A stretch of 64,000 nt of DNA. Origin: Pseudogracilibacillus sp037071985. GTDB lineage: Bacteria > Bacillota > Bacilli > Bacillales > Amphibacillaceae. The stretch is from the NCBI RefSeq assembly GCF_037071985.1, contig NZ_JAXHDF010000016.1, forward strand, positions 1 through 64,000. The letters run 5' to 3'. Shown one piece after another: positions 15,701 through 25,177 of this stretch (its first letter is position 1; every line of letters begins with the position of its first letter). The notes below the pieces were generated by a model. It did not search any database and was not told the origin of the DNA. It saw only the letters and a program-made list of their open reading frames with translations. Made by a program: the position numbers and the translations under genes.

Positions 15701-17944
15701 ATGTTTCTAGCATTTATTTTGACTTTTTTTAGCAGTTTCTTATACCAATTCGAAACTCTTCCTGCGATGACACCTATCGATATAACAATCGATGTGAACG
15801 ATAAAAAGTATGCAGCGCCATCAAAAAAAGATGATGTTTCATTAATCATTGAAGTAGAAGGAAATCCTGAACGACATAAGAAATATATAGAGATATATTA
15901 TCCGTCTGTTGAGGTTGTTGCCGTCTATGATACATTATTTTACGGTCTTGCTTTAAAAGGTCATCCCGATCGAATGGGACAAATTGTTAACCTCGAATTT
16001 GTTAAAGGAATTCATCCGGTTCAGATGTATATGACATTAACCACGCAATCCTATTCGTTGTTTAATCAACCTTCTGATTTTATAAAAGAGAATATTTTTA
16101 TTCCATACAAGTTGAATAACACGGAATATACGGGAAAAGGAATAAAAATTGGGGTTGTGGATACAGGCATCGATTTTAATCATCCAGACTTACGGATGAA
16201 TTATCGAGGCGGGTTTGATTTGGTTGATTTGGACGACGAACCGATGGAAACGACTGAAGACGAAGGAATGCCGACATCCCATGGAACACATGTAGCTGGG
16301 ATAGCTGCAGCTAACGGGAATGTAAAAGGGGTCGCTCCTGATGCGAGTATTTATGCTTATCGAGCGTTAGGTCCTGGTGGATTTGGAACATCGATACAAG
16401 TAATTGCGGCGATGGAAGCAGCGGTGAAAGACGGTATGGATGTTATAAATTTATCATTAGGAAATACAATTAATGGGCCAGATTATCCAACAAGTAAAGC
16501 AGTAAATGAGGCAGTTAATCAAGGGGTAGCAGTTGTAGTCGCTAATGGAAATGCTGGTCCGACAGACTGGACAGTTGGTGCACCAGCCACCGCATCTGGT
16601 GCACTATCGGTAGGGGCATATCAACCAACAGGGCTAGTGCCATATTTAGTTGATCCTGCTAGTAAAAAAGAAATAAAATTATCACCCTTAACTTTTTCAA
16701 AGCCATGGACGTTAACGAGGGATTATGAATTGTCTCTCGCTCCAAGAAACAAAGATACAAGAGGAAAAATCCGTTTAATCAGACAGCAAGATAGCCCTGT
16801 TGTGGAAGAGGTAATACGAGCCCAAGAAAATGGGGCAGCAGCTGCAATTATCTATGATATCAAACCAAAAGACCAAGAATGGATAGTTGGATTAAAAGAA
16901 GCTTCACCTTCAATCCCAATTGCTATCATCTCTACTAAAGATGGCAGATGGATAGAAAAACAATTGAATAAAGAAGCGATATATTTTAAAAACATACAGA
17001 AAAAAACAGAAAGCACGATAGCAAACTTTAGCTCTCGTGGTCCAGTTACCGTAAATTGGATGCTTAAACCTGATGTTATCGCCCCTGGTGTCAATATTTT
17101 AAGTACAGTCCCGGGTGGATATGATATTTTAAACGGCACTAGTATGGCAGCGCCACATGTAGCAGGAGCAATCGCCGTCATAAAAGAAGCTCAACCTTCT
17201 TGGTCGAATGAGCAGATAATCGGTGCTTTAAAAACGACAGCAAGAAAAATTAAGGATGAAAAGAATAATGTCGTTGATCCGATTATACAAGGAGCGGGAT
17301 TAATTGATATAAATGAAGCAATTAATACAGATGTAATTATTACTAATCCGTCCCTGTCGTTTGGAAAATATGGCTATCATATCGATGAAAGAAAACTAAA
17401 TCTCGAAATTGAGAATAGATCAGATAAAGAACAACAATTTACATTTGATATTCCTAAAAAGGAAAAAGGTCTATCATGGAAACTTCCCCAAAACTTTACC
17501 ATAAAGGCAGGAGAGAAAAAGGAAGTACCTATTGAACTAAAAATAAATTCATTACAATTAAAAAATGGGACGCATCAAGGGTTTCTGCAAATGAATCAAG
17601 GTACTAAGAAATATTCTTTGCCTTACTTATTTATTAGTGAAACAGCTGATAATCCAAAAATAATGGGATTTGTTTTTCAATTGAATGAAATGAACAAAGA
17701 TACATACGCATATCAAATGTATGTTTCAGAGCCTGTACGATCAGTACAAATCAAACTCTATGATCCAAATTCATTAATGTTTGAAGGAACTCTTATAAAA
17801 TGGACAGACTTGCAAGTAGGAATGAATGAAGGAGAAATTAGAAGAAGGGATATAAAGCAAAGGGGAAATTTTTATGGATTAATCGTTGTACAATTGGAAA
17901 ACGGAGAGATTGTTAATTATGAAACAATTATTAGATTAGAATGA
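15701..17944 (+). CDS. Secreted subtilisin-like serine protease (S8 family, Vpr-like)
   Basis: A 747-residue exported protease. A hydrophobic N-terminus (LAFILTFFSSFLYQ) is followed by an inhibitor-I9 type propeptide to about residue 140. The catalytic domain carries Asp in IGVVDTGIDFNHPDL, His in SHGTHVAGIAA and Ser in NGTSMAAPHVAGA. Between His and Ser, at about residues 330-430, lies an inserted PA-like domain, as in Vpr-type minor extracellular proteases. The C-terminal 190 residues are beta-rich, probably a fibronectin-like domain. The ATG follows AAAGGAAG. It is a single gene with its own terminator-type repeat downstream. No wall anchor is present, so it is probably released. Confidence 0.9.
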   Translation: MFLAFILTFFSSFLYQFETLPAMTPIDITIDVNDKKYAAPSKKDDVSLIIEVEGNPERHKKYIEIYYPSVEVVAVYDTLFYGLALKGHPDRMGQIVNLEFVKGIHPVQMYMTLTTQSYSLFNQPSDFIKENIFIPYKLNNTEYTGKGIKIGVVDTGIDFNHPDLRMNYRGGFDLVDLDDEPMETTEDEGMPTSHGTHVAGIAAANGNVKGVAPDASIYAYRALGPGGFGTSIQVIAAMEAAVKDGMDVINLSLGNTINGPDYPTSKAVNEAVNQGVAVVVANGNAGPTDWTVGAPATASGALSVGAYQPTGLVPYLVDPASKKEIKLSPLTFSKPWTLTRDYELSLAPRNKDTRGKIRLIRQQDSPVVEEVIRAQENGAAAAIIYDIKPKDQEWIVGLKEASPSIPIAIISTKDGRWIEKQLNKEAIYFKNIQKKTESTIANFSSRGPVTVNWMLKPDVIAPGVNILSTVPGGYDILNGTSMAAPHVAGAIAVIKEAQPSWSNEQIIGALKTTARKIKDEKNNVVDPIIQGAGLIDINEAINTDVIITNPSLSFGKYGYHIDERKLNLEIENRSDKEQQFTFDIPKKEKGLSWKLPQNFTIKAGEKKEVPIELKINSLQLKNGTHQGFLQMNQGTKKYSLPYLFISETADNPKIMGFVFQLNEMNKDTYAYQMYVSEPVRSVQIKLYDPNSLMFEGTLIKWTDLQVGMNEGEIRRRDIKQRGNFYGLIVVQLENGEIVNYETIIRLE

Positions 17945-17963
17945 AGGTTTATCTAAATGAGCA

Positions 17964-18070
17964 TGGGACAAAACTAAATAGTAGATAAAAAAACACGAAA
18001 AATATTTCTGTAGCGACTATTATAAACGTAAACATTCGTGTTTCAATAACTCTTACTAGCTTTTGTCCTA
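17964..18070. repeat. Short inverted-repeat element ending in GGGACAAAA
   Basis: TGGGACAAAA (17964-17973) pairs with TTTTGTCCTA (18061-18070), and an inner pair AAACACGAA/TTCGTGTTT lies within it. The ends resemble those of the larger repeat at 10890-11184 (GGGACAA/TTGTCCC). Placed just after the protease gene, it probably also works as a transcription terminator. Confidence 0.65.
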
Positions 18071-18313
18071 ACCTCGCCTTCGATGATACGACACTCTAAG
18101 CCGGCATGTATAAAATAGAAGAAAAAACATTAAAATTCCCATTAGATAGGTAGTGAAAGATTCCGAAATGTCTAGACTTAAAATAAAAGAAAATCCATCA
18201 AAAAATGTTCATAAATTTGTCATGAATAATAGAAAGTAAAGAACATAGGCAACTCACCTGCAAATTAAACAGTTAAAGGTTCATTTTCCGCATTAAGTCA
18301 GATATAATGTGAA

Positions 18314-18342
18314 TTGACATTATACATGCGCTATTGTAAAAT
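18314..18342 (+). promoter_or_regulatory. Sigma-A promoter of the ATP synthase operon
   Basis: TTGACA (18314-18319), a 17-base spacer and TAAAAT (18337-18342). The predicted start point near 18349 falls at the left edge of a long inverted repeat, leaving a leader of about 130 bases before atpI. Confidence 0.75.
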
Positions 18343-18347
18343 TCTAC

Positions 18348-18432
18348 GTGTGGAATGAAAACTATAATAAACGCATTGTGTGCATTTTACCTTTTATGTG
18401 AATAATTTTACATAAAAATACCGATTCCACAC
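18348..18432 (+). promoter_or_regulatory. Long stem-loop in the atp operon leader
   Basis: GTGTGGAAT (18348-18356) is perfectly complementary to ATTCCACAC (18424-18432). Inside, TTTATGT pairs with ACATAAA. No T-tract follows, so it is not a terminator. It occupies almost the whole 5' leader of atpI. No known riboswitch class was recognised. Confidence 0.6.
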
Positions 18433-18481
18433 TTGTTTGTATGTCTATATAATGTTTAGATCTGGCGAAAGTGAGTACATT

Positions 18482-18841
18482 ATGTCAAATTATCGTACGA
18501 TGGCTATCAGACAAAGAAAATGGATGCTTATTCTACTCGCTCTATTCACTATTGGAGCAGGCATATTACCGAACAAGCATTTTTTTCTTGCGTTAGTATT
18601 GGGGACAGGAATCAGCTTTTATAATCTGTGGCTCCTACAAAGAAAGACGAATCTATTAGGAGAAGCGGCAGAAAGAGACGGTTCCCGAAAAGGGATTGGT
18701 ACGATATCAAGGCTAGCTTCGGCAGCACTTGGTGTGTTAATCGCACTCCGTTATGATTTGAGCATCACAGGCTTTATTATTGGACTAATGACAGCTTATC
18801 CAGTCATTATGATAGATTTTATTTGGTTCAATAGGAAATAA
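18482..18841 (+). CDS. atpI: ATP synthase subunit I
   Basis: A 119-residue membrane protein with four hydrophobic segments, the size and layout of Bacillus AtpI, which helps assemble the c-ring (possibly also in magnesium handling). It is the first gene of the operon and ends 23 bases before atpB. ATG 18482 is chosen over 18437 because residues before it are not family-like; the ribosome site (AAAGTGAG) is weak, so poor translation is expected, as is usual for atpI. Sequence conservation in this family is low, and the assignment rests mainly on position. Confidence 0.85.
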   Translation: MSNYRTMAIRQRKWMLILLALFTIGAGILPNKHFFLALVLGTGISFYNLWLLQRKTNLLGEAAERDGSRKGIGTISRLASAALGVLIALRYDLSITGFIIGLMTAYPVIMIDFIWFNRK

Positions 18842-18863
18842 TCATTGAAAGAGGGGTGAGACA

Positions 18864-19586
18864 ATGGAGCATGGAGCACCAATCATTGAAAATGTATTCG
18901 GTATTCCTTGGCTATCTGTAAACTTGTCAAACGTGTTGATGATTATTGTAACATCAGCGATCGTGTTTATACTATCTGTACTAGGTGCAAGAAAGTTACA
19001 AATGAAGCCAACTGGTGCACAAAACGTCATGGAATGGATCCTTGACTTTGTCAAAGGAATTATCAACGATACAATGGATTGGAAAACTGGAAAGACATTT
19101 TTACCATTAGCAATCACATTATTTACATTTATATTAGTAGGAAACTTACTAGGTGTTATCACGACGTTTGTTTACAACGGGGAAGTATGGTGGAAATCAC
19201 CAACTGCCGATCCGGGTATAACATTAACACTATCTTCACTCGTTATTATTCTATCTCATTATTATGGAATAAAACTTCGAGGAACAAAGCATTATTTCAA
19301 AAGTTATTTCACTCCAGTGTGGTTCTTATTCCCAATTAAAATTATTGAGGAATTTGCGAACACATTAACACTAGGTTTACGTTTATTCGGTAACTTATTT
19401 GCTGGAGAAGTATTACTTGGGTTACTAGTTGCTTTAACCACATCAGGTTTCTTAGGATTCATCGGTGGAGCAATTCCATATTTAGCATGGTCAGGATTTA
19501 GTGTGTTTATCGGAGGAATCCAAGCATTTATATTTACGATGCTATCCATGGTGTATATTGCACACAAAGTAAATGAAGAGCATTAA
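18864..19586 (+). CDS. atpB: F1Fo ATP synthase subunit a
   Basis: The membrane subunit that, with the c-ring, forms the ion half-channels of the Fo motor. It has 240 residues and six or so hydrophobic helices. The conserved helix contains LTLGLRLFGNLFAGEVLLGLL with the essential arginine. The final helices carry GGIQAFIFTMLSMVYIAHKV. The ATG follows GAGGGGTGAGACA. It is second in the operon. Confidence 0.96.
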   Translation: MEHGAPIIENVFGIPWLSVNLSNVLMIIVTSAIVFILSVLGARKLQMKPTGAQNVMEWILDFVKGIINDTMDWKTGKTFLPLAITLFTFILVGNLLGVITTFVYNGEVWWKSPTADPGITLTLSSLVIILSHYYGIKLRGTKHYFKSYFTPVWFLFPIKIIEEFANTLTLGLRLFGNLFAGEVLLGLLVALTTSGFLGFIGGAIPYLAWSGFSVFIGGIQAFIFTMLSMVYIAHKVNEEH

Positions 19587-19678
19587 AAAATAAAACATTA
19601 ATTAACCAGCTTTATAAAACAAACATAAAACTGGAAATTATAAAATATTATATACATTTTTGAGGAGGATTTTATATT

Positions 19679-19891
19679 ATGGGAGCTTTAGCAGCGGCAA
19701 TTGCAGTAGGTTTAGGTGCATTAGGAGCAGGTATTGGTAACGGTCTTATTGTTAGTAAAACAGTTGAAGGTGTTGCACGTCAGCCAGAATTAAGAGGTCA
19801 GTTACAAACAATTATGTTCATCGGTATTGGTTTAGTTGAGGCACTTCCTATTATTGGAGTAGTTATTGCTTTAATGGTAATGGGTAGATAA
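19679..19891 (+). CDS. atpE: F1Fo ATP synthase subunit c
   Basis: A 70-residue proteolipid hairpin that assembles into the c-ring. The first helix is Gly/Ala-rich (GLGALGAGIGNGLIV), then the polar loop RQPELRGQ. The ion-binding Glu54 lies in GLVEALPIIGVV. No extra polar residues typical of a sodium-binding site are seen, so proton coupling is likely. It has a strong GAGGAGG ribosome site, in keeping with its high copy number. Confidence 0.97.
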   Translation: MGALAAAIAVGLGALGAGIGNGLIVSKTVEGVARQPELRGQLQTIMFIGIGLVEALPIIGVVIALMVMGR

Positions 19892-19981
19892 TAATTTTTC
19901 ATGTTTAGGCGAAGCGGCAATAGTTAAACTTCGCCATCGTTTATGTCTAAATAACGTATTTCCGTGAAAGGAGTGAATTGT

Positions 19982-20473
19982 GTGCTAGGTGGATTTCATT
20001 TATTAGATATGTTAGTCATGCTTTTATTCTTTATTCTGCTTATTTACTTGGTGAGCAAATTTGCTTGGGGTCCAGTAATGGATATGATGCAAAAGCGTGA
20101 AGAATATGTAGCCAATGAAATAGAGGCGGCTGAAAAGAGCCGTGCGGAAGCTGAAAAAGCATCCAAAGAAGCTGTTGAACAATTACAGCAAACGAGACAA
20201 GAAGCACAACAAATTATTGAAGACGCGAGAAACGCGGGAGTTAAACAAGAACAAGATATTGTTGCTTCTGCGAAGAAAGAGGCAGATCGAATTAAAGAGG
20301 CAGCTCAAGAAGAAATTCAAAATGAGAAAGACAAAGCTATTCAAGCGCTTCAGGATCAGGTCGCTTCTCTATCCGTCTTAATTGCAAGTAAGGTAATTGA
20401 AAAAGAAATTAGCGCACAAGATCAAGATAAACTGATCGAAGAATATATTAAACAGGTAGGAGAAGAGCAATGA
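19982..20473 (+). CDS. atpF: F1Fo ATP synthase subunit b
   Basis: The peripheral stalk subunit: one N-terminal membrane helix (LLDMLVMLLFFILLIYLVSK) and a long, charged coiled coil (about residues 40-140) that reaches up to F1. GTG 19982 is preceded by AAAGGAG at the proper distance; the longer frame to 19964 would begin inside the ribosome site. 163 residues. Its last bases overlap the atpH start (ATGA). Confidence 0.94.
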   Translation: MLGGFHLLDMLVMLLFFILLIYLVSKFAWGPVMDMMQKREEYVANEIEAAEKSRAEAEKASKEAVEQLQQTRQEAQQIIEDARNAGVKQEQDIVASAKKEADRIKEAAQEEIQNEKDKAIQALQDQVASLSVLIASKVIEKEISAQDQDKLIEEYIKQVGEEQ

Positions 20474-21015
20474 GTGAAGCAGTAGTTGCGAAACGATATG
20501 CAGATGCTCTTTTTCAACTTTCAAGTGAGAAAAATAGTGTAGATAAATTGGTAGCCGAATTACCTGTCGTAAAAGAAGTATTTCAAAACGACAAAAAAAT
20601 TGGAGATTTTTTAAATCATCCACGTATAAGCAATGATGAAAAGATGAAATTAATTGATGAAGCATTTAAACAATGTGATAGAGATGTCATCAACATGTTA
20701 AAAATCTTAGTTGAACGCCATCGTATTAATGCTTTATCAGAAGTTGTTGATGCATTTATTGAACAGTATAACGAAGCAAATGGAATTGCAGACGCAACTG
20801 TTTATTCAGTTCGAGCCTTATCAGAAGAAGAGCAAGCAAAAGTTGAATCTTCATTAAAAGCAGAACTTAATAAAAAAAGCGTATCAATTAATAATATTGT
20901 AGATCCATCCTTACTCGGTGGGCTACGAATTAGAATCGGAAATACGATTTATGATGGATCGATTAGCGGAAAACTCAATCGTATTAAACATCAAATCGCA
21001 TCTAGTACTATTTAA
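20470..21015 (+). CDS. atpH: F1Fo ATP synthase subunit delta
   Basis: A 181-residue cap protein connecting the peripheral stalk to F1. It begins AVVAKRYADALFQLS and ends with the conserved VDPSLLGGLRIRIGNTIYDGS. It overlaps atpF by four bases, which suggests coupled translation. Confidence 0.95.
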   Translation: MSEAVVAKRYADALFQLSSEKNSVDKLVAELPVVKEVFQNDKKIGDFLNHPRISNDEKMKLIDEAFKQCDRDVINMLKILVERHRINALSEVVDAFIEQYNEANGIADATVYSVRALSEEEQAKVESSLKAELNKKSVSINNIVDPSLLGGLRIRIGNTIYDGSISGKLNRIKHQIASSTI

Positions 21016-21033
21016 GGATAGGGGTGACATGGT

Positions 21034-22551
21034 ATGAGCATTACTGCTGAGGAAATCAGTACGCTGATTAAACAGCAAATTCAAAATTTCGATTCAGAAA
21101 TTGAGATCTCGGACGTCGGTACAGTTATCGAAGTGGGTGACGGAATTGCACGTGCCCATGGATTAGATAATGTTATGGCAGGAGAACTTGTTGAATTTTC
21201 AAATGGTGTCGTAGGTATGGCACAAAACTTAGAAGAAAGTAATGTCGGGATCGTTATCTTAGGTCCATATACAGAAATTAAAGAAGGCGATGAAGTTCGT
21301 CGTACAGGACGAATCATGCAAGTACCAGTTGGAGAGGAATTAATCGGACGTGTGGTGAACCCACTTGGGCAACCAATCGATGGAAAAGGTCCAATGGAAA
21401 CAACTAAAACTCGTCCAATCGAATCAGAGGCACCAGGTGTAATGGCGCGTAAATCGGTTCATGAGCCACTTCAAACTGGAATAAAAGCGATCGACGCCCT
21501 TGTACCGATCGGAAGAGGACAGCGTGAGCTAATTATTGGAGACCGTCAAACAGGGAAAACGACTGTAGCGGTTGATACGATTTTAAACCAAGCAGATCAA
21601 GATATGATTTGTATCTATGTAGCGATTGGTCAAAAAGAATCTACTGTTCGTGGAACGGTTGAAACATTCCGTCGTTACGGCGCGTTAGATTACACGATCG
21701 TTGTTTCTGCTGGTGCATCAGATCCAGCACCACTTCTTTACTTAGCTCCATATGCAGGAGTATCAATGGGTGAAGAATTCATGTATAACGGAAAGCACGT
21801 GCTAGTTGTTTATGATGATTTATCTAAACAAGCAGCTGCATATCGTGAACTTTCACTATTATTACGTCGTCCACCAGGTCGTGAAGCATTCCCAGGGGAT
21901 GTCTTCTACCTACACTCACGTCTCTTAGAGCGTGCAGCAAAATTAAATGACGATTTAGGCGGCGGTTCATTAACTGCACTTCCATTTGTTGAAACACAAG
22001 CAGGCGATATTTCAGCATACATTCCAACAAACGTTATTTCGATCACAGACGGTCAAATCTTCTTACAGAGTGATTTATTCTTCTCTGGAGTACGTCCGGC
22101 TATTAACGCAGGATTGTCTGTATCCCGTGTTGGTGGAGATGCGCAAATTAAAGCAATGAAAAAAGTTGCAGGTACATTACGTCTTGACCTTGCAGCATTC
22201 CGTGAACTAGAAGCATTTGCTCAATTTGGATCAGACCTTGATAAAGCAACACAAGCCCGACTAAATCGTGGTCAACGTACTGTTGAAGTGTTAAAACAAG
22301 GATTACACAAACCTTTAGTTGTTGAAAAACAAGTAATGATTCTTTATGCATTAACACAAGGATTATTAGATGATATTGCAGTGGATGATATCGTTCGCTT
22401 TGAAGAAGAATTCCACGTATGGTCCGAAACAAATGCAAAAGATGTTCTTGATACAATTCGTGAAACAGGGCAACTTGCAGATGAAGAAGCAATGAAAAAT
22501 GCAATTGAATCCTTTAAGAAAACTTTTTTACCTTCAGAAAAAAACGCATAA
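21034..22551 (+). CDS. atpA: F1Fo ATP synthase subunit alpha
   Basis: A 505-residue non-catalytic nucleotide-binding subunit of F1. It carries the P-loop GDRQTGKT, the family signature PAINAGLSVSRVGG and the EEFMYNGKHVLVVYDDLSK Walker B region. The ATG follows AGGATAGGGGTGA. The length is the standard one. Confidence 0.98.
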   Translation: MSITAEEISTLIKQQIQNFDSEIEISDVGTVIEVGDGIARAHGLDNVMAGELVEFSNGVVGMAQNLEESNVGIVILGPYTEIKEGDEVRRTGRIMQVPVGEELIGRVVNPLGQPIDGKGPMETTKTRPIESEAPGVMARKSVHEPLQTGIKAIDALVPIGRGQRELIIGDRQTGKTTVAVDTILNQADQDMICIYVAIGQKESTVRGTVETFRRYGALDYTIVVSAGASDPAPLLYLAPYAGVSMGEEFMYNGKHVLVVYDDLSKQAAAYRELSLLLRRPPGREAFPGDVFYLHSRLLERAAKLNDDLGGGSLTALPFVETQAGDISAYIPTNVISITDGQIFLQSDLFFSGVRPAINAGLSVSRVGGDAQIKAMKKVAGTLRLDLAAFRELEAFAQFGSDLDKATQARLNRGQRTVEVLKQGLHKPLVVEKQVMILYALTQGLLDDIAVDDIVRFEEEFHVWSETNAKDVLDTIRETGQLADEEAMKNAIESFKKTFLPSEKNA

Positions 22552-22658
22552 TGTAATACTTATGTGAAGGTATCAGATATATTTTAAAATTATCTTTGAA
22601 ACAGAATTTTATGCGGGATGTAACCCTACACTTCTGTTTTAGAAGGGTGGTGAAAAGC

Positions 22659-23516
22659 TTGGCATCACTAAGAGATATTCAAGACAGAATAAACTCAACC
22701 AGTAAAACTAAACAAATTACAAAAGCGATGGAAATGGTGTCTGCTTCAAAACTAAGTAGAGCTGAAGAAAACGCAAAACGTTATTCGTCATACAGTAATA
22801 AGATTCAGGAAGTTATTGCAAATATTGCTAGTAACACTACAGACGTTACACATCCGATGTTAGAACGTCGAGAAGTGAAGAAAACTGGATATATTATTGT
22901 CACTGCAGATAGCGGTCTTGCAGGTGCTTATAACAGTAACGTGCTCAGAAAGCTTAATCAAACAGTTGAAGAGAGACACAGTTCTACTGATGAATATACG
23001 GTGATCGCAATTGGACGTATGGGTGTTGATTTTTGTAATAAACGTAATATGCCTGTAGCAGATACGGTAATCGGATTACAAGATCAACCAAAATATGCAG
23101 AAATAAAAGAGATTGCTTCAAACGCTGTCCAAATGTTTGAAAACGAGGAAATTGATGAGTTAATTATTATTTATAATGAATTTGTCAGTGCTATTTCACA
23201 AGTCGTTCAGATGGAAACGCTCGTACCGATTTCAAATATTGACAGTGTCAAAGCGACAAGTACGTATGAATATGAACCAGATGAAGAGCAAATTTTAAAA
23301 GTTCTTCTGCCTCAGTATGCAGAAAGCTTAATTTACGGTGCACTCCTTGAAGCAAAAGCAAGTGAGCATGCTGCAAGAATGACAGCGATGAAGAGTGCCA
23401 CAGATAACGCAGATGAGCTTATTGATGAATTAACTCTTTCGTTTAACCGTGCTCGCCAAGCTGCTATTACACAAGAAATCACCGAGATTGTTGGTGGAGC
23501 AGCAGCACTTGAATAA
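22659..23516 (+). CDS. atpG: F1Fo ATP synthase subunit gamma
   Basis: The central rotor shaft, 285 residues, with an N-terminal helix ASLRDIQDRINSTSKTKQIT and a C-terminal helix ending RARQAAITQEITEIVGGAAA. The start is TTG 22659 after AAGGGTGGTG, giving the same N-terminus as in B. subtilis; extension to 22596 adds unrelated residues. The 107-base spacer after atpA contains only the ribosome site and an A/T-rich stretch. Confidence 0.95.
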   Translation: MASLRDIQDRINSTSKTKQITKAMEMVSASKLSRAEENAKRYSSYSNKIQEVIANIASNTTDVTHPMLERREVKKTGYIIVTADSGLAGAYNSNVLRKLNQTVEERHSSTDEYTVIAIGRMGVDFCNKRNMPVADTVIGLQDQPKYAEIKEIASNAVQMFENEEIDELIIIYNEFVSAISQVVQMETLVPISNIDSVKATSTYEYEPDEEQILKVLLPQYAESLIYGALLEAKASEHAARMTAMKSATDNADELIDELTLSFNRARQAAITQEITEIVGGAAALE

Positions 23517-23554
23517 ATGAAAGTATTTTATAAGGAAGTTAGGAGGGAAATCGA

Positions 23555-24964
23555 TTGAGTAAAGGGTATGTTACACAAGTAATGGGACCAGTTGTTGACG
23601 TTAAATTTGAAGACGGACAACTTCCAGAAATTTATCATGCATTACATGTTCAAATAGAAGCAACTGAGCAAAATGAAGCTAGAACACTCGCATTAGAAGT
23701 AGCATTACACTTAGGTGATAACTCTGTTCGTACGATTGCGATGTCTTCAACTGACGGAGTACAACGAGGTGTGCGTGTTACAAGTACGGGTGGACCGATT
23801 TCTGTTCCTGTCGGTAGTGATACGTTAGGACGTGTGTTTAACGTATTAGGTGAACCTATTGATTTAGGAGAAGATCTTCCAGCAGATACGAAGCTTGATC
23901 CAATCCACCGTGATTCACCAAAATTTGAAAACTTATCAACAGAAACAGAAATCTTAGAAACAGGTATTAAAGTTGTTGACTTACTTGCTCCTTATATCAA
24001 AGGTGGAAAAATCGGTTTATTTGGTGGTGCAGGAGTAGGTAAAACAGTTCTAATCCAGGAGCTTATTAACAATATCGCTCAAGAGCATGGTGGTATTTCC
24101 GTTTTCGCCGGTGTTGGAGAGCGTACGCGTGAAGGTAATGACCTTTACTATGAAATGAAAGATTCTGGAGTTATCGAACGTACAGCAATGGTATTCGGTC
24201 AAATGAACGAACCACCTGGTGCGAGAATGCGTGTTGCACTTACAGGTCTTACAATGGCTGAATATTTCCGTGATGAACAGGGACAAGACGTGTTACTTTT
24301 CATCGACAATATTTTCCGTTTTACGCAAGCAGGTTCGGAAGTTTCCGCTCTACTTGGTCGTATGCCATCAGCGGTTGGTTATCAGCCAACACTTGCAACG
24401 GAAATGGGACAACTGCAAGAACGTATTACATCTACAGATAAAGGATCTGTTACATCGATTCAAGCGATTTATGTACCTGCGGATGACTATACAGACCCGG
24501 CGCCAGCTACAACATTCGCTCACTTAGATGCAACGACAAACCTTGATCGTAAGCTTTCTGAGCAAGGTATCTATCCAGCGGTTGATCCACTTGCATCAAC
24601 TTCACGTGCACTTGACCCTGAAATCGTTGGAGAAGAGCATTATGAAGTTGCTACAGCAGTTCAGCGTACATTACAGCGTTACCGTGAATTACAAGACATT
24701 ATTGCAATTCTAGGTATGGATGAATTAAATGATGAAGATAAACTAACTGTTTCACGTGCACGTCGCGTACAGTTCTTCTTATCTCAAAACTTCCACGTTG
24801 CTGAACAATTTACTGGACAGCCAGGATCTTATGTACCTGTTCAAGAAACAGTAAAAGGATTTAAAGAGATTCTTGAAGGTAAATATGATGACCTTCCTGA
24901 AGATGCATTTCGTCTTGTAGGTCGTATTGAAGAAGTAGTCGAGAAAGCAAAAGAAATGGCTTAA
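23555..24964 (+). CDS. atpD: F1Fo ATP synthase subunit beta
   Basis: The catalytic subunit of F1, 469 residues. It has the P-loop GGAGVGKTVL, the catalytic glutamate in GVGERTREGNDL, DNIFRFTQAGSEVSALLGRMP, and the terminal QPFHV-type helix region. It starts with TTG 23555 after TTAGGAGGG. An unusually long structured spacer separates it from atpC. Confidence 0.98.
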   Translation: MSKGYVTQVMGPVVDVKFEDGQLPEIYHALHVQIEATEQNEARTLALEVALHLGDNSVRTIAMSSTDGVQRGVRVTSTGGPISVPVGSDTLGRVFNVLGEPIDLGEDLPADTKLDPIHRDSPKFENLSTETEILETGIKVVDLLAPYIKGGKIGLFGGAGVGKTVLIQELINNIAQEHGGISVFAGVGERTREGNDLYYEMKDSGVIERTAMVFGQMNEPPGARMRVALTGLTMAEYFRDEQGQDVLLFIDNIFRFTQAGSEVSALLGRMPSAVGYQPTLATEMGQLQERITSTDKGSVTSIQAIYVPADDYTDPAPATTFAHLDATTNLDRKLSEQGIYPAVDPLASTSRALDPEIVGEEHYEVATAVQRTLQRYRELQDIIAILGMDELNDEDKLTVSRARRVQFFLSQNFHVAEQFTGQPGSYVPVQETVKGFKEILEGKYDDLPEDAFRLVGRIEEVVEKAKEMA

Positions 24965-24975
24965 TATAGAGACAT

Positions 24976-25151
24976 TGTACGTATGATAGGGTTCTTTAAT
25001 GTAAGTACCCTATCATCTTATCGTACAGTAGTTGGGCTAGTTATTTAAGTGCTACTAAGGGCTTTCGCCGTAAACTTTTTACAATGTGCAATATCGCCTA
25101 TGTCATGCCGTATAGGCTTGCTAATCGGCGTACTTTCTTTAGCGAAAAGCC
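24976..25151 (+). ncRNA. Structured spacer RNA between atpD and atpC
   Basis: In the 213-base atpD-atpC gap, TGTACG and ATGATAGGGT (24976-24981, 24983-24992) pair with ACCCTATCAT and CGTACA (25007-25016, 25022-25027). A second fold pairs GGCTTTCGC (25060-25068) with GCGAAAAGCC (25142-25151, one bulged A) and encloses a third hairpin GCCTAT/ATAGGC (25096-25101, 25112-25117). No T-tract follows either fold, so transcription should continue into atpC. A role in transcript stability, processing or subunit stoichiometry is inference. Confidence 0.55.
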
Positions 25152-25177
25152 AAGTTTTCTAAGGAGGTGTTTCAACT

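Noticed and set aside
18437..18481. Longer N-terminus of atpI from ATG 18437
   Set aside because: The extra residues are not AtpI-like and no ribosome site precedes them.
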